From contig NZ_BCFL01000022.1 in the NCBI RefSeq assembly GCF_002217755.1, positions 186,001 through 250,000 on the forward strand: 64,000 nucleotides of DNA, written 5' to 3'. The notes under the pieces were generated by a model that saw only the letters and a program-made list of their open reading frames with translations, made no database searches and was not told the DNA's origin. The stretch is from Streptomyces hyaluromycini (lineage in GTDB: Bacteria > Actinomycetota > Actinomycetes > Streptomycetales > Streptomycetaceae). A program made the position numbers and the translations under genes. This document shows, in pieces, positions 41,062-49,398 of the stretch. Within the stretch, counting starts at the first letter, position 1; each line of letters starts with the position of its first letter.

Positions 41062-41937
41062 GTGACCTCGGAGACCGACTGGGGCGGAGCCCCTTCCGTG
41101 CTGCGCATGATCCTCGGCCGGCAGCTGGAGGAGATGCGGACCCGGGCCGGGCTGACCTATGAGCAGGCGGCCGCCGCGATCGGGGTGAGCCACTCCACGA
41201 TCCGCCGGATGGAGGCCGCCAAGGTGGCCCGGCTCCGGCTGGCCGACGCCGAGAAGCTGCTGCAGGTCTACGGTGTGACGGACCGCCAGGAGGTCGACAC
41301 CTTCCTGCAGTCGGTGCGCGAGGCGAACAAACGCGGTTGGTGGCACACCTACCGCGATGTGATGCCGGACTGGTTCGCCGCGTATCTCAGCCTGGAGCAG
41401 GCGGCGTTGCAGATCCGTGCCTACGAAAACCAGTTCGTGCACGGCCTGTTGCAGACCCGCCAGTACGCCGCCGCCCTGCTCGGTGCCGGCAACCCGCACG
41501 CGCCGGGCGAGGCCACCGAGCGCATGGTGGCGCTGCGCATGCGCCGCCAGGAGCTGATCACCAGGCCGGCCCCGCCGCGGCTGTGGGTCGTGATGGACGA
41601 GACCGTGCTGCGCTGGCCGGTCGGCGGGTCCGAGGTCATGCGCGCCCAGGTCGACCACCTGATCGAGATCAACCGGCTCCCCAACGTCACCTTGCAGATC
41701 ATGCCGTTCGCCAACGGCCCGCACCCCGCCATGCGCGCGGGTGCGTACCACCTCTTCCGGTTCCGGGCCCCCGAACTGCCCGACATCGTCTATCTCAACG
41801 GCCTGGTGGGCGCCGTCTACCTGGACAAGAACGACGACGTCGTGGTCTATCGCGAGGCCCTGGACCGGTTGGGCGCGCAGGCAGCGCCCGCCAGAAAGAC
41901 CGAGGCCCTCCTCGGTGCGATTCGCAAGGAGCTCTGA
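41062..41937 (+). CDS. WhiJ-like helix-turn-helix regulator with DUF5753 (Scr1-type)
   Basis: A 291-residue protein. Residues about 12-75 are an XRE helix-turn-helix (LRMILGRQLEEMRTRAGLTY, then AAAAIGVSHSTIRRMEAA). The rest is the DUF5753 domain, with AYENQFVHGLLQTRQYAAALL and PNVTLQIMPFANGPHPAM. The family includes WhiJ and AbaA-type regulators of Streptomyces development and antibiotic synthesis, which act with a small DUF397 protein, and their genes often neighbour an anti-sigma-like ATPase. Both partners are adjacent here. GTG 41062 follows GAGGGGG. The DUF397 start lies one base after the stop, indicating coupling. Confidence 0.9.
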   Translation: MTSETDWGGAPSVLRMILGRQLEEMRTRAGLTYEQAAAAIGVSHSTIRRMEAAKVARLRLADAEKLLQVYGVTDRQEVDTFLQSVREANKRGWWHTYRDVMPDWFAAYLSLEQAALQIRAYENQFVHGLLQTRQYAAALLGAGNPHAPGEATERMVALRMRRQELITRPAPPRLWVVMDETVLRWPVGGSEVMRAQVDHLIEINRLPNVTLQIMPFANGPHPAMRAGAYHLFRFRAPELPDIVYLNGLVGAVYLDKNDDVVVYREALDRLGAQAAPARKTEALLGAIRKEL

Positions 41938-41938
41938 C

Positions 41939-42175
41939 GTGCACCACCCGATACACAACGGCATTCCGTCCCGGCAACTCGGCGCGCGCGGCTGGTCCAA
42001 GCCGTGGAGCGACGACGCCGGCGGCGCCTGCGTGGAAGTGAAGAAGCTCGCCGACGGCCGGGTCGCGGTACGCCAGTCGACCGACCCCGACGGTCCGGCG
42101 CTGGTCTTCACGCCCCGTGAGATGACGAGTTTCCTGTCCGGCGTGAAGGCGGGTGACGCCGACTTCCTGATGTGA
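41939..42175 (+). CDS. DUF397 domain protein, partner of the WhiJ-like regulator
   Basis: A 78-residue protein with the DUF397 pattern: WSKPWSDDAGGACVEVKKLADGRVAVRQSTDPDGPALVF followed by TPREMTSFLSGVKAGDADF. Small DUF397 proteins bind WhiJ-type HTH regulators and relieve or modify their DNA binding, in a toxin-antitoxin-like arrangement. GTG 41939 begins one base after the regulator's stop, and its ribosome site AAGGAG (41927-41932) lies inside the regulator's last codons, so the two are translated together. Confidence 0.88.
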   Translation: MHHPIHNGIPSRQLGARGWSKPWSDDAGGACVEVKKLADGRVAVRQSTDPDGPALVFTPREMTSFLSGVKAGDADFLM

Positions 42176-42295
42176 CCCCTGTTCCCGGAACTTCCTTGCT
42201 ATAGCTGATCGTTCAACCAACCCCCCACACCTGAAGCAGCACAGCGCAGCCCCCCGAACACCCCCGCATCCCTCACCTGAATGGGAGACACGGCG

Positions 42296-43111
42296 TTGCC
42301 CGACAACGGATGGCCGGCCGACCGCATCGACACCGAGAACGCGCACTCCGCGCGGATCTACGACTACATCCTGGGCGGCAAGGACTACTACCCCGCCGAC
42401 CAGGAGGCGGGTGACGCGATGTCCCGGGAGTGGCCCGCGCTCCCGATCCACATGCGCGCCAACCGCGACTGGATGAACCGCGCCGTGCGCTGGCTCGCCG
42501 AGGAGGCGGGGATGCGCCAGTTCCTGGACGTCGGGACCGGCATCCCCACCTCCCCGAACCTCCACGAGATAGCCCAGGCGGTGTCCCCGGACTCCCGGGT
42601 CGTCTACGTGGACAACGACCCCATCGTCCTCACCCTGTCCCAGGGTCTGCTCTCCAGCACGCCCGAGGGCCGGACGGCGTACATCGAGGCCGACTTCCGT
42701 GACCTGACGGACCTCTTCGACGCCCCCGAGCTGCGCGAGACCCTCGACCTGGACAAGCCGGTCGCGCTCACGGTGATCGCCATCGTCCACTTCATGCTCG
42801 ACGCGGACGACGCGGTGGGTGTCGTACGGCGTCTGCTCGAACCGCTGCCGTCCGGCAGCTACCTGGCGATGTCCATCGGCACCGCCGAGTTCGCGCCCGA
42901 CGAGGTGGGCCGGGTCGCCCGCGAGTACGCGGCCCGCAACATGCCGATGCGGCTGCGCACCATCGACGAGGCCCACGAGTTCTTCACGGGCCTGGAGCTG
43001 GTGGAGCCGGGCATCGTCCAGGTCCACAAGTGGCACCCGGACGGCACCGGCGAACAGGGCATCCGCGACGAGGACATCGCGATGTACGGAGCGGTCGCCC
43101 GCAAGCCGTGA
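42296..43111 (+). CDS. SAM-dependent methyltransferase (DUF574/Methyltransf_19 family)
   Basis: A 271-residue protein of the actinobacterial DUF574 family. The N-terminal ENAHSARIYDYILGGKDYYPAD is the family signature. FLDVGTGIPTSPNLHEIAQ is the SAM-binding loop, YVDNDPIVL the second motif, and LTVIAIVHFMLDADD the third. The substrate is unknown. TTG 42296 was preferred over ATG 42281 because GGGAGA lies seven bases before it and nothing suitable precedes 42281. Genes of this family commonly accompany XRE-DUF5753/DUF397 pairs in Streptomyces, as here. Confidence 0.85.
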   Translation: MPDNGWPADRIDTENAHSARIYDYILGGKDYYPADQEAGDAMSREWPALPIHMRANRDWMNRAVRWLAEEAGMRQFLDVGTGIPTSPNLHEIAQAVSPDSRVVYVDNDPIVLTLSQGLLSSTPEGRTAYIEADFRDLTDLFDAPELRETLDLDKPVALTVIAIVHFMLDADDAVGVVRRLLEPLPSGSYLAMSIGTAEFAPDEVGRVAREYAARNMPMRLRTIDEAHEFFTGLELVEPGIVQVHKWHPDGTGEQGIRDEDIAMYGAVARKP

Positions 43112-43119
43112 CATGGGCT

Positions 43120-43159
43120 CCGTGCCGGGGCCCGGCTCACCTTCCCGGCCCCGGCACGG
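43120..43159. terminator. Bidirectional hairpin terminator
   Basis: CCGTGCCGGGGCC (43120-43132) and its exact complement (43147-43159) form a 13-bp stem with a 14-base loop, nine bases after the methyltransferase stop. The next gene is on the opposite strand and ends at 43327. The 165 bases between show no gene. Confidence 0.75.
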
Positions 43160-43326
43160 TCGCTTTGCGGGTACCGGTGACGGCCACCCGTGCCGGGGCG
43201 GACGGCGCCACGGAGGCCGAGGTCCCGCACGAGGCCTCGCCGAAGGCATCCGCCCCGAGGACGACGAACCGGGCACGCGGGCGGCTCTCGCCGACCCGGC
43301 CCGGCTCGTCGAGGGTCAGGCCCGAC

Positions 43327-44112
43327 TCAGGCGTTCGGGTCGAACGAGATCCCGGACGGCATGGAGTACGACAGGTTGGCGTTGAACGAGCCGTCCTTGA
43401 TCTTGATGGTGGCGTCGCCGAAGTCCGCGTTCATCAGCTTGTCGCGGTAGCCCGCCGGGTAGCCGTCCCAGCCCACCAGACGCGGGTAGAACCAGCCGCC
43501 GGTCACGTTCTCCGGCGGGTCGTCGTTGGAGTTGGCGAACCGGAAGTCGTGGGTGGACAGGCCGTCCTTGTGGTACACGATCTTCGGGTGGGTGCCGTCG
43601 AACCGGATCGCCGAGGCGGCCGCCACCTGGTAGCTGCTGTGCTGGGACACCGAGACGTACTGCACCTGGTTGTTCTGGATCCACACGATGACGTGTTCCC
43701 AGTCGTGCCGGTGCCCGATGGCCAGCGGCCCGTACGTCGCCTGGTCCTTCTCGAAGTAGCTGGCGTACATCACCGCGCACCAGCCGTTGTTGCACTTCTC
43801 GCGCGAGTAGGTGTTGGCGTTGGCGAGCTGCGCGTAGTCGTGGCAGTGGCCGTTGACGTCACCGCCGAGCGAGAGGCCGGGGTTGATGGTGCCGTCGGCG
43901 CCGATCGCGGCGGTGGCGTAGCAGCCGTCGCCGTCGTAGTCGTAGGCCGGGGAGAACGTCTGCTCCAGTCCGTCGGCGTTCTGCGGCAGCAGGGTCAGGA
44001 CGTCGGCGTGCGCGGTGGCCGGCACGGCGACGACCAGGGCGAGCGCGCCGAGTGCGGCGGCGAGGGCCTTGCGCAGCGGCCGTCTGCGGGTGGGGGACTG
44101 CAGGTCGGGCAT
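43327..44112 (-). CDS. Secreted NPP1/NLP family protein (necrosis-inducing type)
   Basis: A 261-residue exported protein. A basic start and the helix ALAAALGALALVVAVPATAHA form a signal peptide cleaved near residue 37. The NLP heptapeptide GHRHDWE is at 132-138, where metal-binding residues of plant-toxic NLPs lie. Two cysteine pairs are present (C63/C89 and C106/C111 regions). Some NLPs bind sphingolipids and lyse plant membranes; others are non-toxic, and this sequence alone does not decide. ATG 44112 follows AGGGAGCCCAC. It is divergent from the esterase-like gene at 44341. Confidence 0.88.
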   Translation of the reverse strand: MPDLQSPTRRRPLRKALAAALGALALVVAVPATAHADVLTLLPQNADGLEQTFSPAYDYDGDGCYATAAIGADGTINPGLSLGGDVNGHCHDYAQLANANTYSREKCNNGWCAVMYASYFEKDQATYGPLAIGHRHDWEHVIVWIQNNQVQYVSVSQHSSYQVAAASAIRFDGTHPKIVYHKDGLSTHDFRFANSNDDPPENVTGGWFYPRLVGWDGYPAGYRDKLMNADFGDATIKIKDGSFNANLSYSMPSGISFDPNA

Positions 44113-44209
44113 GTGGGCTCCCTGTCGGTGAAAGGCGATGCGGAGTCTCGCAGTCGGCTCGTGCCGATGACCACCCTTACGACTTAACTTTGACCCAAAG
44201 ACAATTGAA

Positions 44210-44253
44210 CAGCAGGCCCAACTCCTCTGCTGTCAGAGGCTGTTGACCTGCTG
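44210..44253. promoter_or_regulatory. Nested 44-bp palindrome between NPP1 and the esterase-like gene
   Basis: The arms are CAGCAGG (44210-44216), CCTCTG (44224-44229), CAGAGG (44234-44239) and CCTGCTG (44247-44253). The outer gaps are seven bases on each side and the central loop is four bases, so the whole is symmetric. It lies midway between the divergent starts and could be a shared operator or a cruciform. Confidence 0.45.
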
Positions 44254-44340
44254 TGAGTCGTCCGGATGCGGTTGCCCCACGGTCCGCCCGAGGTCAGGCT
44301 ACTCGTCGGTTCGTCCCCCCACCGCCCGAAAGGGAACCCC

Positions 44341-45990
44341 GTGAGCGACACAGACATGCCTTCCGCCCGGCTGAACCGGCGCGGCTTCCTCGGCGCCGCC
44401 GCCGCGGCCGGACTGCTCGGCACGCTGGCCACGCCGGCCGAGGCGAAGACCGCGGCCGCCACAGTGATTTCAACGGAGTCCGGCCAGGTCACCGGAGTCC
44501 AGGGCGGCCTGCGGGGCGTCACCGTCTACAAGGGCATCCCGTACGCCGCCACCACCGCCGGCGCCAACCGCTGGCGCCCGCCGCAGCCGGCCCCCTCCTG
44601 GGACGGGGTCCGGGCCGCCGACTCCTGGGGCCCCGCCTGCCCGCAGCCGGTCACGGGCATTCCCGCCGACCAGGTGCCCGAGCTGGGCGAGGACTGTCTC
44701 AACCTCAACATCTGGACGTCGGCGACCGGTTCGGGGAGCAGCCGCCCCGTCCTCGTCTGGCTGTACGGCGGCGCGCAGGCCCTCTGGTCCGGCCAGGAGA
44801 TCTACAACGGCTCCCTGCTCGCGTCCAAGGGCGTGGTCGTGGTGACCCTGGACCACCGGGTCGGCCCGCTCGGCGGTCTCGCCCACCCCGAGCTGACCGC
44901 GGAGTCCGGGTACGACGGCTCCGGCAACTGGGGGATCCTGGACGTCGTCGCGGCGCTGGAGTGGGTCCAGCGGAACATCGGCGCGTTCGGCGGCGACCCG
45001 GACCGGGTCACCCTGGCGGGCTGGGCCCAGGGCGCGTCCGTCGTGAACATCCTGCTCGCGTCCCGGCGCGCCAAGGGCCTCTACCACCGCGCCCTGCTCT
45101 CCTCGGGTGTCCAGTACACGAAGGACCCGGCGCTCGCCCGAGGGACCGGCCGCTACCGGAGCCTCGCCGACGCCGAGGCCAACGGCACGGACTTCGCCGC
45201 CCGGTCGGGCGCCGCCGATCTCGCGGGCCTGCGCGCGCTGGACGCCGACGACATCGTCACCCGGGCCGCCGCCGACACCACCGCCGACTTCGGCCACGTC
45301 CTCGACGGATACGTCCTGCCCGACAGCTACACCGCCGTGCTGAAGGCCTGCGCCGAGACCGACGTGCCCGTCCTCACCGGTGTCTGCAAGGACGCGAACG
45401 GCGCCTCGCCCGACCTGAAGCTGACGCTCGACGCGTTCAAGGCCTACGCGCAAACGGAGTTCGGCCCGCTGGGGCTGGCGGACACCTTCCTGGACCTGTA
45501 CCCGGCGGACAGCGACACGTCGGCCGCCCAGCAGTACAGCGCCTACGCCCGGGACGAGGAACGCGTCTCCGCCTTCCTGTGGGCGACCCAGTTCAAGGAC
45601 ACGGCCGCCAACTCCAGCGCCGTGCACACCTACTTCTGGACCCGCGTCCCGCCCGGGTACGACGACACCAACCCGGTCATCGGCACCGCCGCGACCGGCG
45701 CCTTCCAGGGCTCCGACGTCTACTACCTGCTCGGCTACCTCTACAACACCGACCGCCCCTGGACCTCCAAGGACTACGACATCGCCGACACCAGCGCCAC
45801 CTACGTCGCCCGCTTCGCCGCCACCGGCGACCCGAACGGCAACTCCCTGGCCAACTGGCCCGCCCTCGCCACCGACACCCCGCAGACCATGGAACTCGGC
45901 GCGGGCTTCGGCACGCTCGCGGTGGCCGACAGCGACGCCAAGCTCGCCCTCCTGAAGACGTACCTGGAGGCGCAGACCACCGAGTTCTGA
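44341..45990 (+). CDS. Tat-exported type B carboxylesterase homologue lacking the catalytic triad
   Basis: A 549-residue protein. LNRRGFLGAAAAAGLLGTLA is a twin-arginine signal. The rest follows the carboxylesterase/cholinesterase fold: VTGVQGGLRGVTVYKGIPYA at the N-terminus, EDCLNLNIWT, NWGILDVVAALEWVQRNIGAFGGDPDRVTL. At the nucleophile elbow GxSxG it reads GWAQG (A229). The acid segment, usually DEG, reads DAN (A352). The histidine segment, usually GAxHxxD, reads GAFQGSD (Q456). The oxyanion loop reads LYGGAQ rather than HGGG. It therefore looks like a secreted pseudoenzyme, probably a binding protein. GTG 44341 follows GAAAGGGA. Confidence 0.82.
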   Translation: MSDTDMPSARLNRRGFLGAAAAAGLLGTLATPAEAKTAAATVISTESGQVTGVQGGLRGVTVYKGIPYAATTAGANRWRPPQPAPSWDGVRAADSWGPACPQPVTGIPADQVPELGEDCLNLNIWTSATGSGSSRPVLVWLYGGAQALWSGQEIYNGSLLASKGVVVVTLDHRVGPLGGLAHPELTAESGYDGSGNWGILDVVAALEWVQRNIGAFGGDPDRVTLAGWAQGASVVNILLASRRAKGLYHRALLSSGVQYTKDPALARGTGRYRSLADAEANGTDFAARSGAADLAGLRALDADDIVTRAAADTTADFGHVLDGYVLPDSYTAVLKACAETDVPVLTGVCKDANGASPDLKLTLDAFKAYAQTEFGPLGLADTFLDLYPADSDTSAAQQYSAYARDEERVSAFLWATQFKDTAANSSAVHTYFWTRVPPGYDDTNPVIGTAATGAFQGSDVYYLLGYLYNTDRPWTSKDYDIADTSATYVARFAATGDPNGNSLANWPALATDTPQTMELGAGFGTLAVADSDAKLALLKTYLEAQTTEF

Positions 45991-46011
45991 GGCCCGGGTT
46001 CCGCCCCCCCG

Positions 46012-47172
46012 CTACGTCCGGACGGAGTTGTGGCCGAGGATGCCGTGGTGGTGACGGTGGTGCACGGTCGGGGTGCGGTGCAGCGCGATCAGGGCCGCGT
46101 CGTCGCCGAGGCGGCCGCCCGCATGCGCCAGCAGGTCCCGCCGGATGTGGTGCATCAGCGCCTCCGGAGCGGCGTCGGTCCACTGCGCGACCCGCTCGGC
46201 CAGCGGGTAGAAGCGGCGCTGCGCGTCCCGGGCCTCGACGACACCGTCGGTGTAGAGCAGCAGGGTGTCACCGGGCTCGAAGGAGAACACGTCCAGGGTG
46301 TGCTCGGCGCCGCCCGCTGCGGGCACGCCGAGCGGCGGCGACGGGTGCAGGCTCGGCACGGTGACCGCGTGCCCCGGGCTCAGCAGCAGGGGCGGCGGAT
46401 GGCCGGAGCTGGTCATCCGGGTGACCGGGTCCTCGTCCGGGATCTCGACCAGCAGCGCGGTGGCGAACCGCTCGCCCGCCTCCTCCGGGGGCTCCAGGTC
46501 CGCCGCGTACCGCTGCACGCTCTGCTCCAGCGTGGCGGCGAGTTCCGGCAGCGTGACGTGCCGGTGGGCGGACTCCCGGAAGGCGCCGAGCAGCAGGGCC
46601 GCCTCGCCGATCGCGGACAGCCCCTTGCCCCGCACGTCGCCGATCAGGACCCGGACCTCGCCGTCACAGCGGGTGGCCGCGTACAGATCACCGCCGATCT
46701 GTGCCTCGTCCTCGGCGGCCAGGTACAGCGAGGCGATCCGCAGCGGGCCGATGTGCTCGGGCAGCGGCCACATCAGGACGTGCTGCGCGGCCTCGGCGAC
46801 CGTGCGCACCTGGGCCAGCTGGGCACGGCGCCGCTCACGGACCGCGCTGTAGACCACCACCATCACCGAGAGCAGCGTCAGCGTGACGATCTGCACGATG
46901 TGGTTCGCGGTGGTCAGACCGCCGTGGAACACGGCGATCACCACCTGGGCGGCCACCGCCAGCGCCCCGACCAGCGCGGTCGCCCGGGGACCGGCCAGCG
47001 ACGGGGTGAGCGCCGGGGCGATGACCAGGGCCGGACCCAGATGGATGTCCTTCGGCGTGCGGAGGTCCGCCACCGTGATCACCAGGATGAGGGCGATCGG
47101 GAGCAGCAGCAGCGCGTGTGACGACTGCCACGACCGCCGCAGCCCCGCCGCACAGCTCTGCAGCTTGCCCAT
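46012..47172 (-). CDS. Membrane-bound PP2C (SpoIIE-type) serine/threonine phosphatase
   Basis: A 386-residue protein. The N-terminal third has about four hydrophobic segments (LLLLPIALILVITVA, LVIAPALTPSLAG, ALVGALAVAAQVVIAVFHG, IVTLTLLSVMVVVYSAV). A SpoIIE/PP2C domain follows, with YLAAEDEAQIGGDLYAA, IGDVRGKGLSAIGEAALLLG and LYTDGVVEARDAQ. The histidine-rich tail (VHHRHHHGILGH) is unusual and could bind metal. Such enzymes act on anti-anti-sigma proteins or response regulators. It starts 54 bp after an aldo/keto reductase gene, possibly co-transcribed. ATG 47172 was chosen; GTG 47208 would add 12 residues. Confidence 0.85.
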   Translation of the reverse strand: MGKLQSCAAGLRRSWQSSHALLLLPIALILVITVADLRTPKDIHLGPALVIAPALTPSLAGPRATALVGALAVAAQVVIAVFHGGLTTANHIVQIVTLTLLSVMVVVYSAVRERRRAQLAQVRTVAEAAQHVLMWPLPEHIGPLRIASLYLAAEDEAQIGGDLYAATRCDGEVRVLIGDVRGKGLSAIGEAALLLGAFRESAHRHVTLPELAATLEQSVQRYAADLEPPEEAGERFATALLVEIPDEDPVTRMTSSGHPPPLLLSPGHAVTVPSLHPSPPLGVPAAGGAEHTLDVFSFEPGDTLLLYTDGVVEARDAQRRFYPLAERVAQWTDAAPEALMHHIRRDLLAHAGGRLGDDAALIALHRTPTVHHRHHHGILGHNSVRT

Positions 47173-47226
47173 GCCACCAGCGTGCGCCACCGCCGGGGGA
47201 CCGGCCACCGCGCGCCGGACGGCGCT

Positions 47227-48216
47227 CTAGAGGTCCACGGAGCGCATCCCGGCCTCGTCGTAGCGCTCGCCCGCCGCCCGAGGCACCTCGGCCTCGATAC
47301 GGGCCAGGTCCTCCTTGGTCAGCTCCACGCCGACGGCGCCCGCGTTCTGCTCCAGGTAGGTACGGCGCTTGGTGCCCGGGATCGGGACGATGCCGTCGCC
47401 CTGCGCCAGCACCCAGGCGAGGGCCAGCTGCGCGGGCGTCACGTCCTTCTCGGCGGCGATCTCCTGCACCTTGGCGGCCAGCCGCAGGTTCGCGTCGAGG
47501 TTGTCGCCGGTGAAGCGGGGTCCGGTGCGGCGCCAGTCGTTGGCGTCCAGGTCGTCCGGGGAGGAGAACCGGCCGGCGAGGAAGCCGCGGCCCAGCGGCG
47601 AGTACGGGACGAACCCGATGCCCAGCTCCCGGCAGGTCGGCAGCACCCCGTCCTCGGGGTCGCGGGACCACAGCGAGTACTCGCTCTGCACGGCCGTGAC
47701 CGGGTGGACCGCGTGGGCCCGCCGGATCGTCTCGGGACCGGCCTCGCTCAGCCCGATGTGCCGCACCTTGCCCTCGGCGACCAGCTCGGCCAGCGCGCCG
47801 ACGGTCTCCTCGATCGGTACGTTCGGGTCGACGCGGTGCTGGTAGTACAGGTCGATGTAGTCGGTTCCCAGGCGCTGGAGCGAGCCGTGGACCGAGCTGC
47901 GGACGTGCTCGGCCGAGCCGTCCTGCGGCCCGATGCTGCTCATGTCGCCGGGCACGGCGTGGTCCATGCGGTAGTTGAACTTGGTGGCGATCACGTACTC
48001 GTCCCGGTGCCCCCGGATCGCCTCGCCGACGAGTGACTCGTTGGTGAGCGGTCCGTAGAGCTGCGCGGTGTCGAGGAAGGTGATGCCGAGTTCCAGCGCG
48101 CGGTGGATGGTCCGCACGCCCTCGTCCTGGTCGGCGGTGCCGTAGAAGGCGGACATGCCCATGCAGCCGAGGCCGATGGCGGAAACCGACAGATCTCGCA
48201 GATTGCGCTGTTGCAT
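47227..48216 (-). CDS. Aldo/keto reductase
   Basis: A 329-residue NADPH-dependent TIM-barrel reductase. The catalytic tetrad is visible: D49 and Y54 in FLDTAQLYGPLTNE, K79 in VIATKF and H127 in YYQHRVD. The subfamily with FYGTADQDEGVRTIHRALELG and PYSPLGRGFLAG is the YajO/AKR13-like group that reduces aldehydes. The natural substrate is unknown. It is divergent from the LysR gene (141 bp between starts), so it is a candidate target of that regulator. Confidence 0.88.
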   Translation of the reverse strand: MQQRNLRDLSVSAIGLGCMGMSAFYGTADQDEGVRTIHRALELGITFLDTAQLYGPLTNESLVGEAIRGHRDEYVIATKFNYRMDHAVPGDMSSIGPQDGSAEHVRSSVHGSLQRLGTDYIDLYYQHRVDPNVPIEETVGALAELVAEGKVRHIGLSEAGPETIRRAHAVHPVTAVQSEYSLWSRDPEDGVLPTCRELGIGFVPYSPLGRGFLAGRFSSPDDLDANDWRRTGPRFTGDNLDANLRLAAKVQEIAAEKDVTPAQLALAWVLAQGDGIVPIPGTKRRTYLEQNAGAVGVELTKEDLARIEAEVPRAAGERYDEAGMRSVDL

Positions 48217-48357
48217 GTGACTCCAGCCTTTCCCGCTGACTCGTTCTCCTCAGGGACGCTACGACTTCAAGAGCACTCGAAGTCAAACGGGCGCCGCCGA
48301 TCCGGTACACCTGGACCCGAGCCCGTACCCGTCGCCGAGCCCGCCCGCGGAGGCCGC

Positions 48358-49293
48358 ATGCTGCTGCGTCAGCTCGAATACCTCGTCGCGCTCGCCCGGG
48401 AGCGGCACTTCGGCCGGGCGGCCGCCGCCTGTCATGTCTCGCAGCCCTCGCTGTCCGCCGCGATCCGGCGGCTCGAACACGACCTGGCGGTCCCGATCGT
48501 GCGCCGGGGCCGCCGCTACGAGGGCCTGACCCCAGAGGGCGAGGTGGTGCTGGCGTGGGCGCACCGCATCCTCGCCGAGGGCGACGCGCTCCGCCAGGAG
48601 CTGTCGGCGCTGCGGGACGGCCTCACCGGCACCCTGCGCCTCGGGATCGTGCCCACCGCCGTCCCCGTCGCCTCGCTCCTCACCGGCCCGTTCTGCGACC
48701 GGCATCCGCACGCCCGGGTGGCCATGGAGTCCCTGTCGTCCGCCGACATCCGGCGCGGCCTCGCCGAGTTCGAGCTGGACGCGGCCATGACCTACCTGGA
48801 CGACGACGAACTGCGCCAGGTCCGCCGCTTCCCGCTCTACGAGGAGCGGTACGTCCTGCTCACCCCGGTCGGCGGCCTCCTCGGCGAGGTGGTCACGGCC
48901 ACCTGGTCCGAGGCCGCCGCGCTCCCGCTGTGCCTGCTCGGGCGGCGGATGCGCAACCGGCGGATCATCGACGAGTGCTTCGCCGCCGACGGCGCCGCCC
49001 CCGTCCCGGCGATCGAGTCCGACAGCGTCGCCGGGCTGTACGCCCACCTCCCCGGCGGCCGCTGGTCCAGCGTGATCTCGCACGCCTGGCTGCACATGTT
49101 CGGCGTACCGGAGGGCATGCGCGTGGTCCCGCTGGAGGGCCCCGCCCACGGCCCCCGGGTCGGCCTCGTCGTCGCCCGCAGCGAACCCCAGTCCGTGCTC
49201 GCCCGAGCCCTGGTGAAGGTCGCCCGGGAGGCAGGCCTCCGGGACGCCCTCGACAGCCGGCTGCACGCCGTCCTGGACGGCCGGAGCCGATGA
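48358..49293 (+). CDS. LysR family transcriptional regulator
   Basis: A 311-residue regulator. The N-terminal winged helix is LRQLEYLVALARERHFGRAA with HVSQPSLSAAIRRLEHDL as the recognition part, then a LysR effector domain (about 90-300). GGAGG lies four bases before ATG 48358. It sits between a divergent aldo/keto reductase gene and the formate dehydrogenase gene 105 bp downstream on the same strand. In similar Streptomyces loci a LysR gene directly precedes fdh, so control of fdh is likely but not shown. Confidence 0.88.
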   Translation: MLLRQLEYLVALARERHFGRAAAACHVSQPSLSAAIRRLEHDLAVPIVRRGRRYEGLTPEGEVVLAWAHRILAEGDALRQELSALRDGLTGTLRLGIVPTAVPVASLLTGPFCDRHPHARVAMESLSSADIRRGLAEFELDAAMTYLDDDELRQVRRFPLYEERYVLLTPVGGLLGEVVTATWSEAAALPLCLLGRRMRNRRIIDECFAADGAAPVPAIESDSVAGLYAHLPGGRWSSVISHAWLHMFGVPEGMRVVPLEGPAHGPRVGLVVARSEPQSVLARALVKVAREAGLRDALDSRLHAVLDGRSR

Positions 49294-49398
49294 TAGAAGC
49301 GGGCTATCACGGCATAGCAACGTTCGCTTTGACCTGCGCAGTTGTCCCCGAGGATCGTGAAAGGCGCCCATCCGCAACGGAGTTGAGGAGCCGCCACC

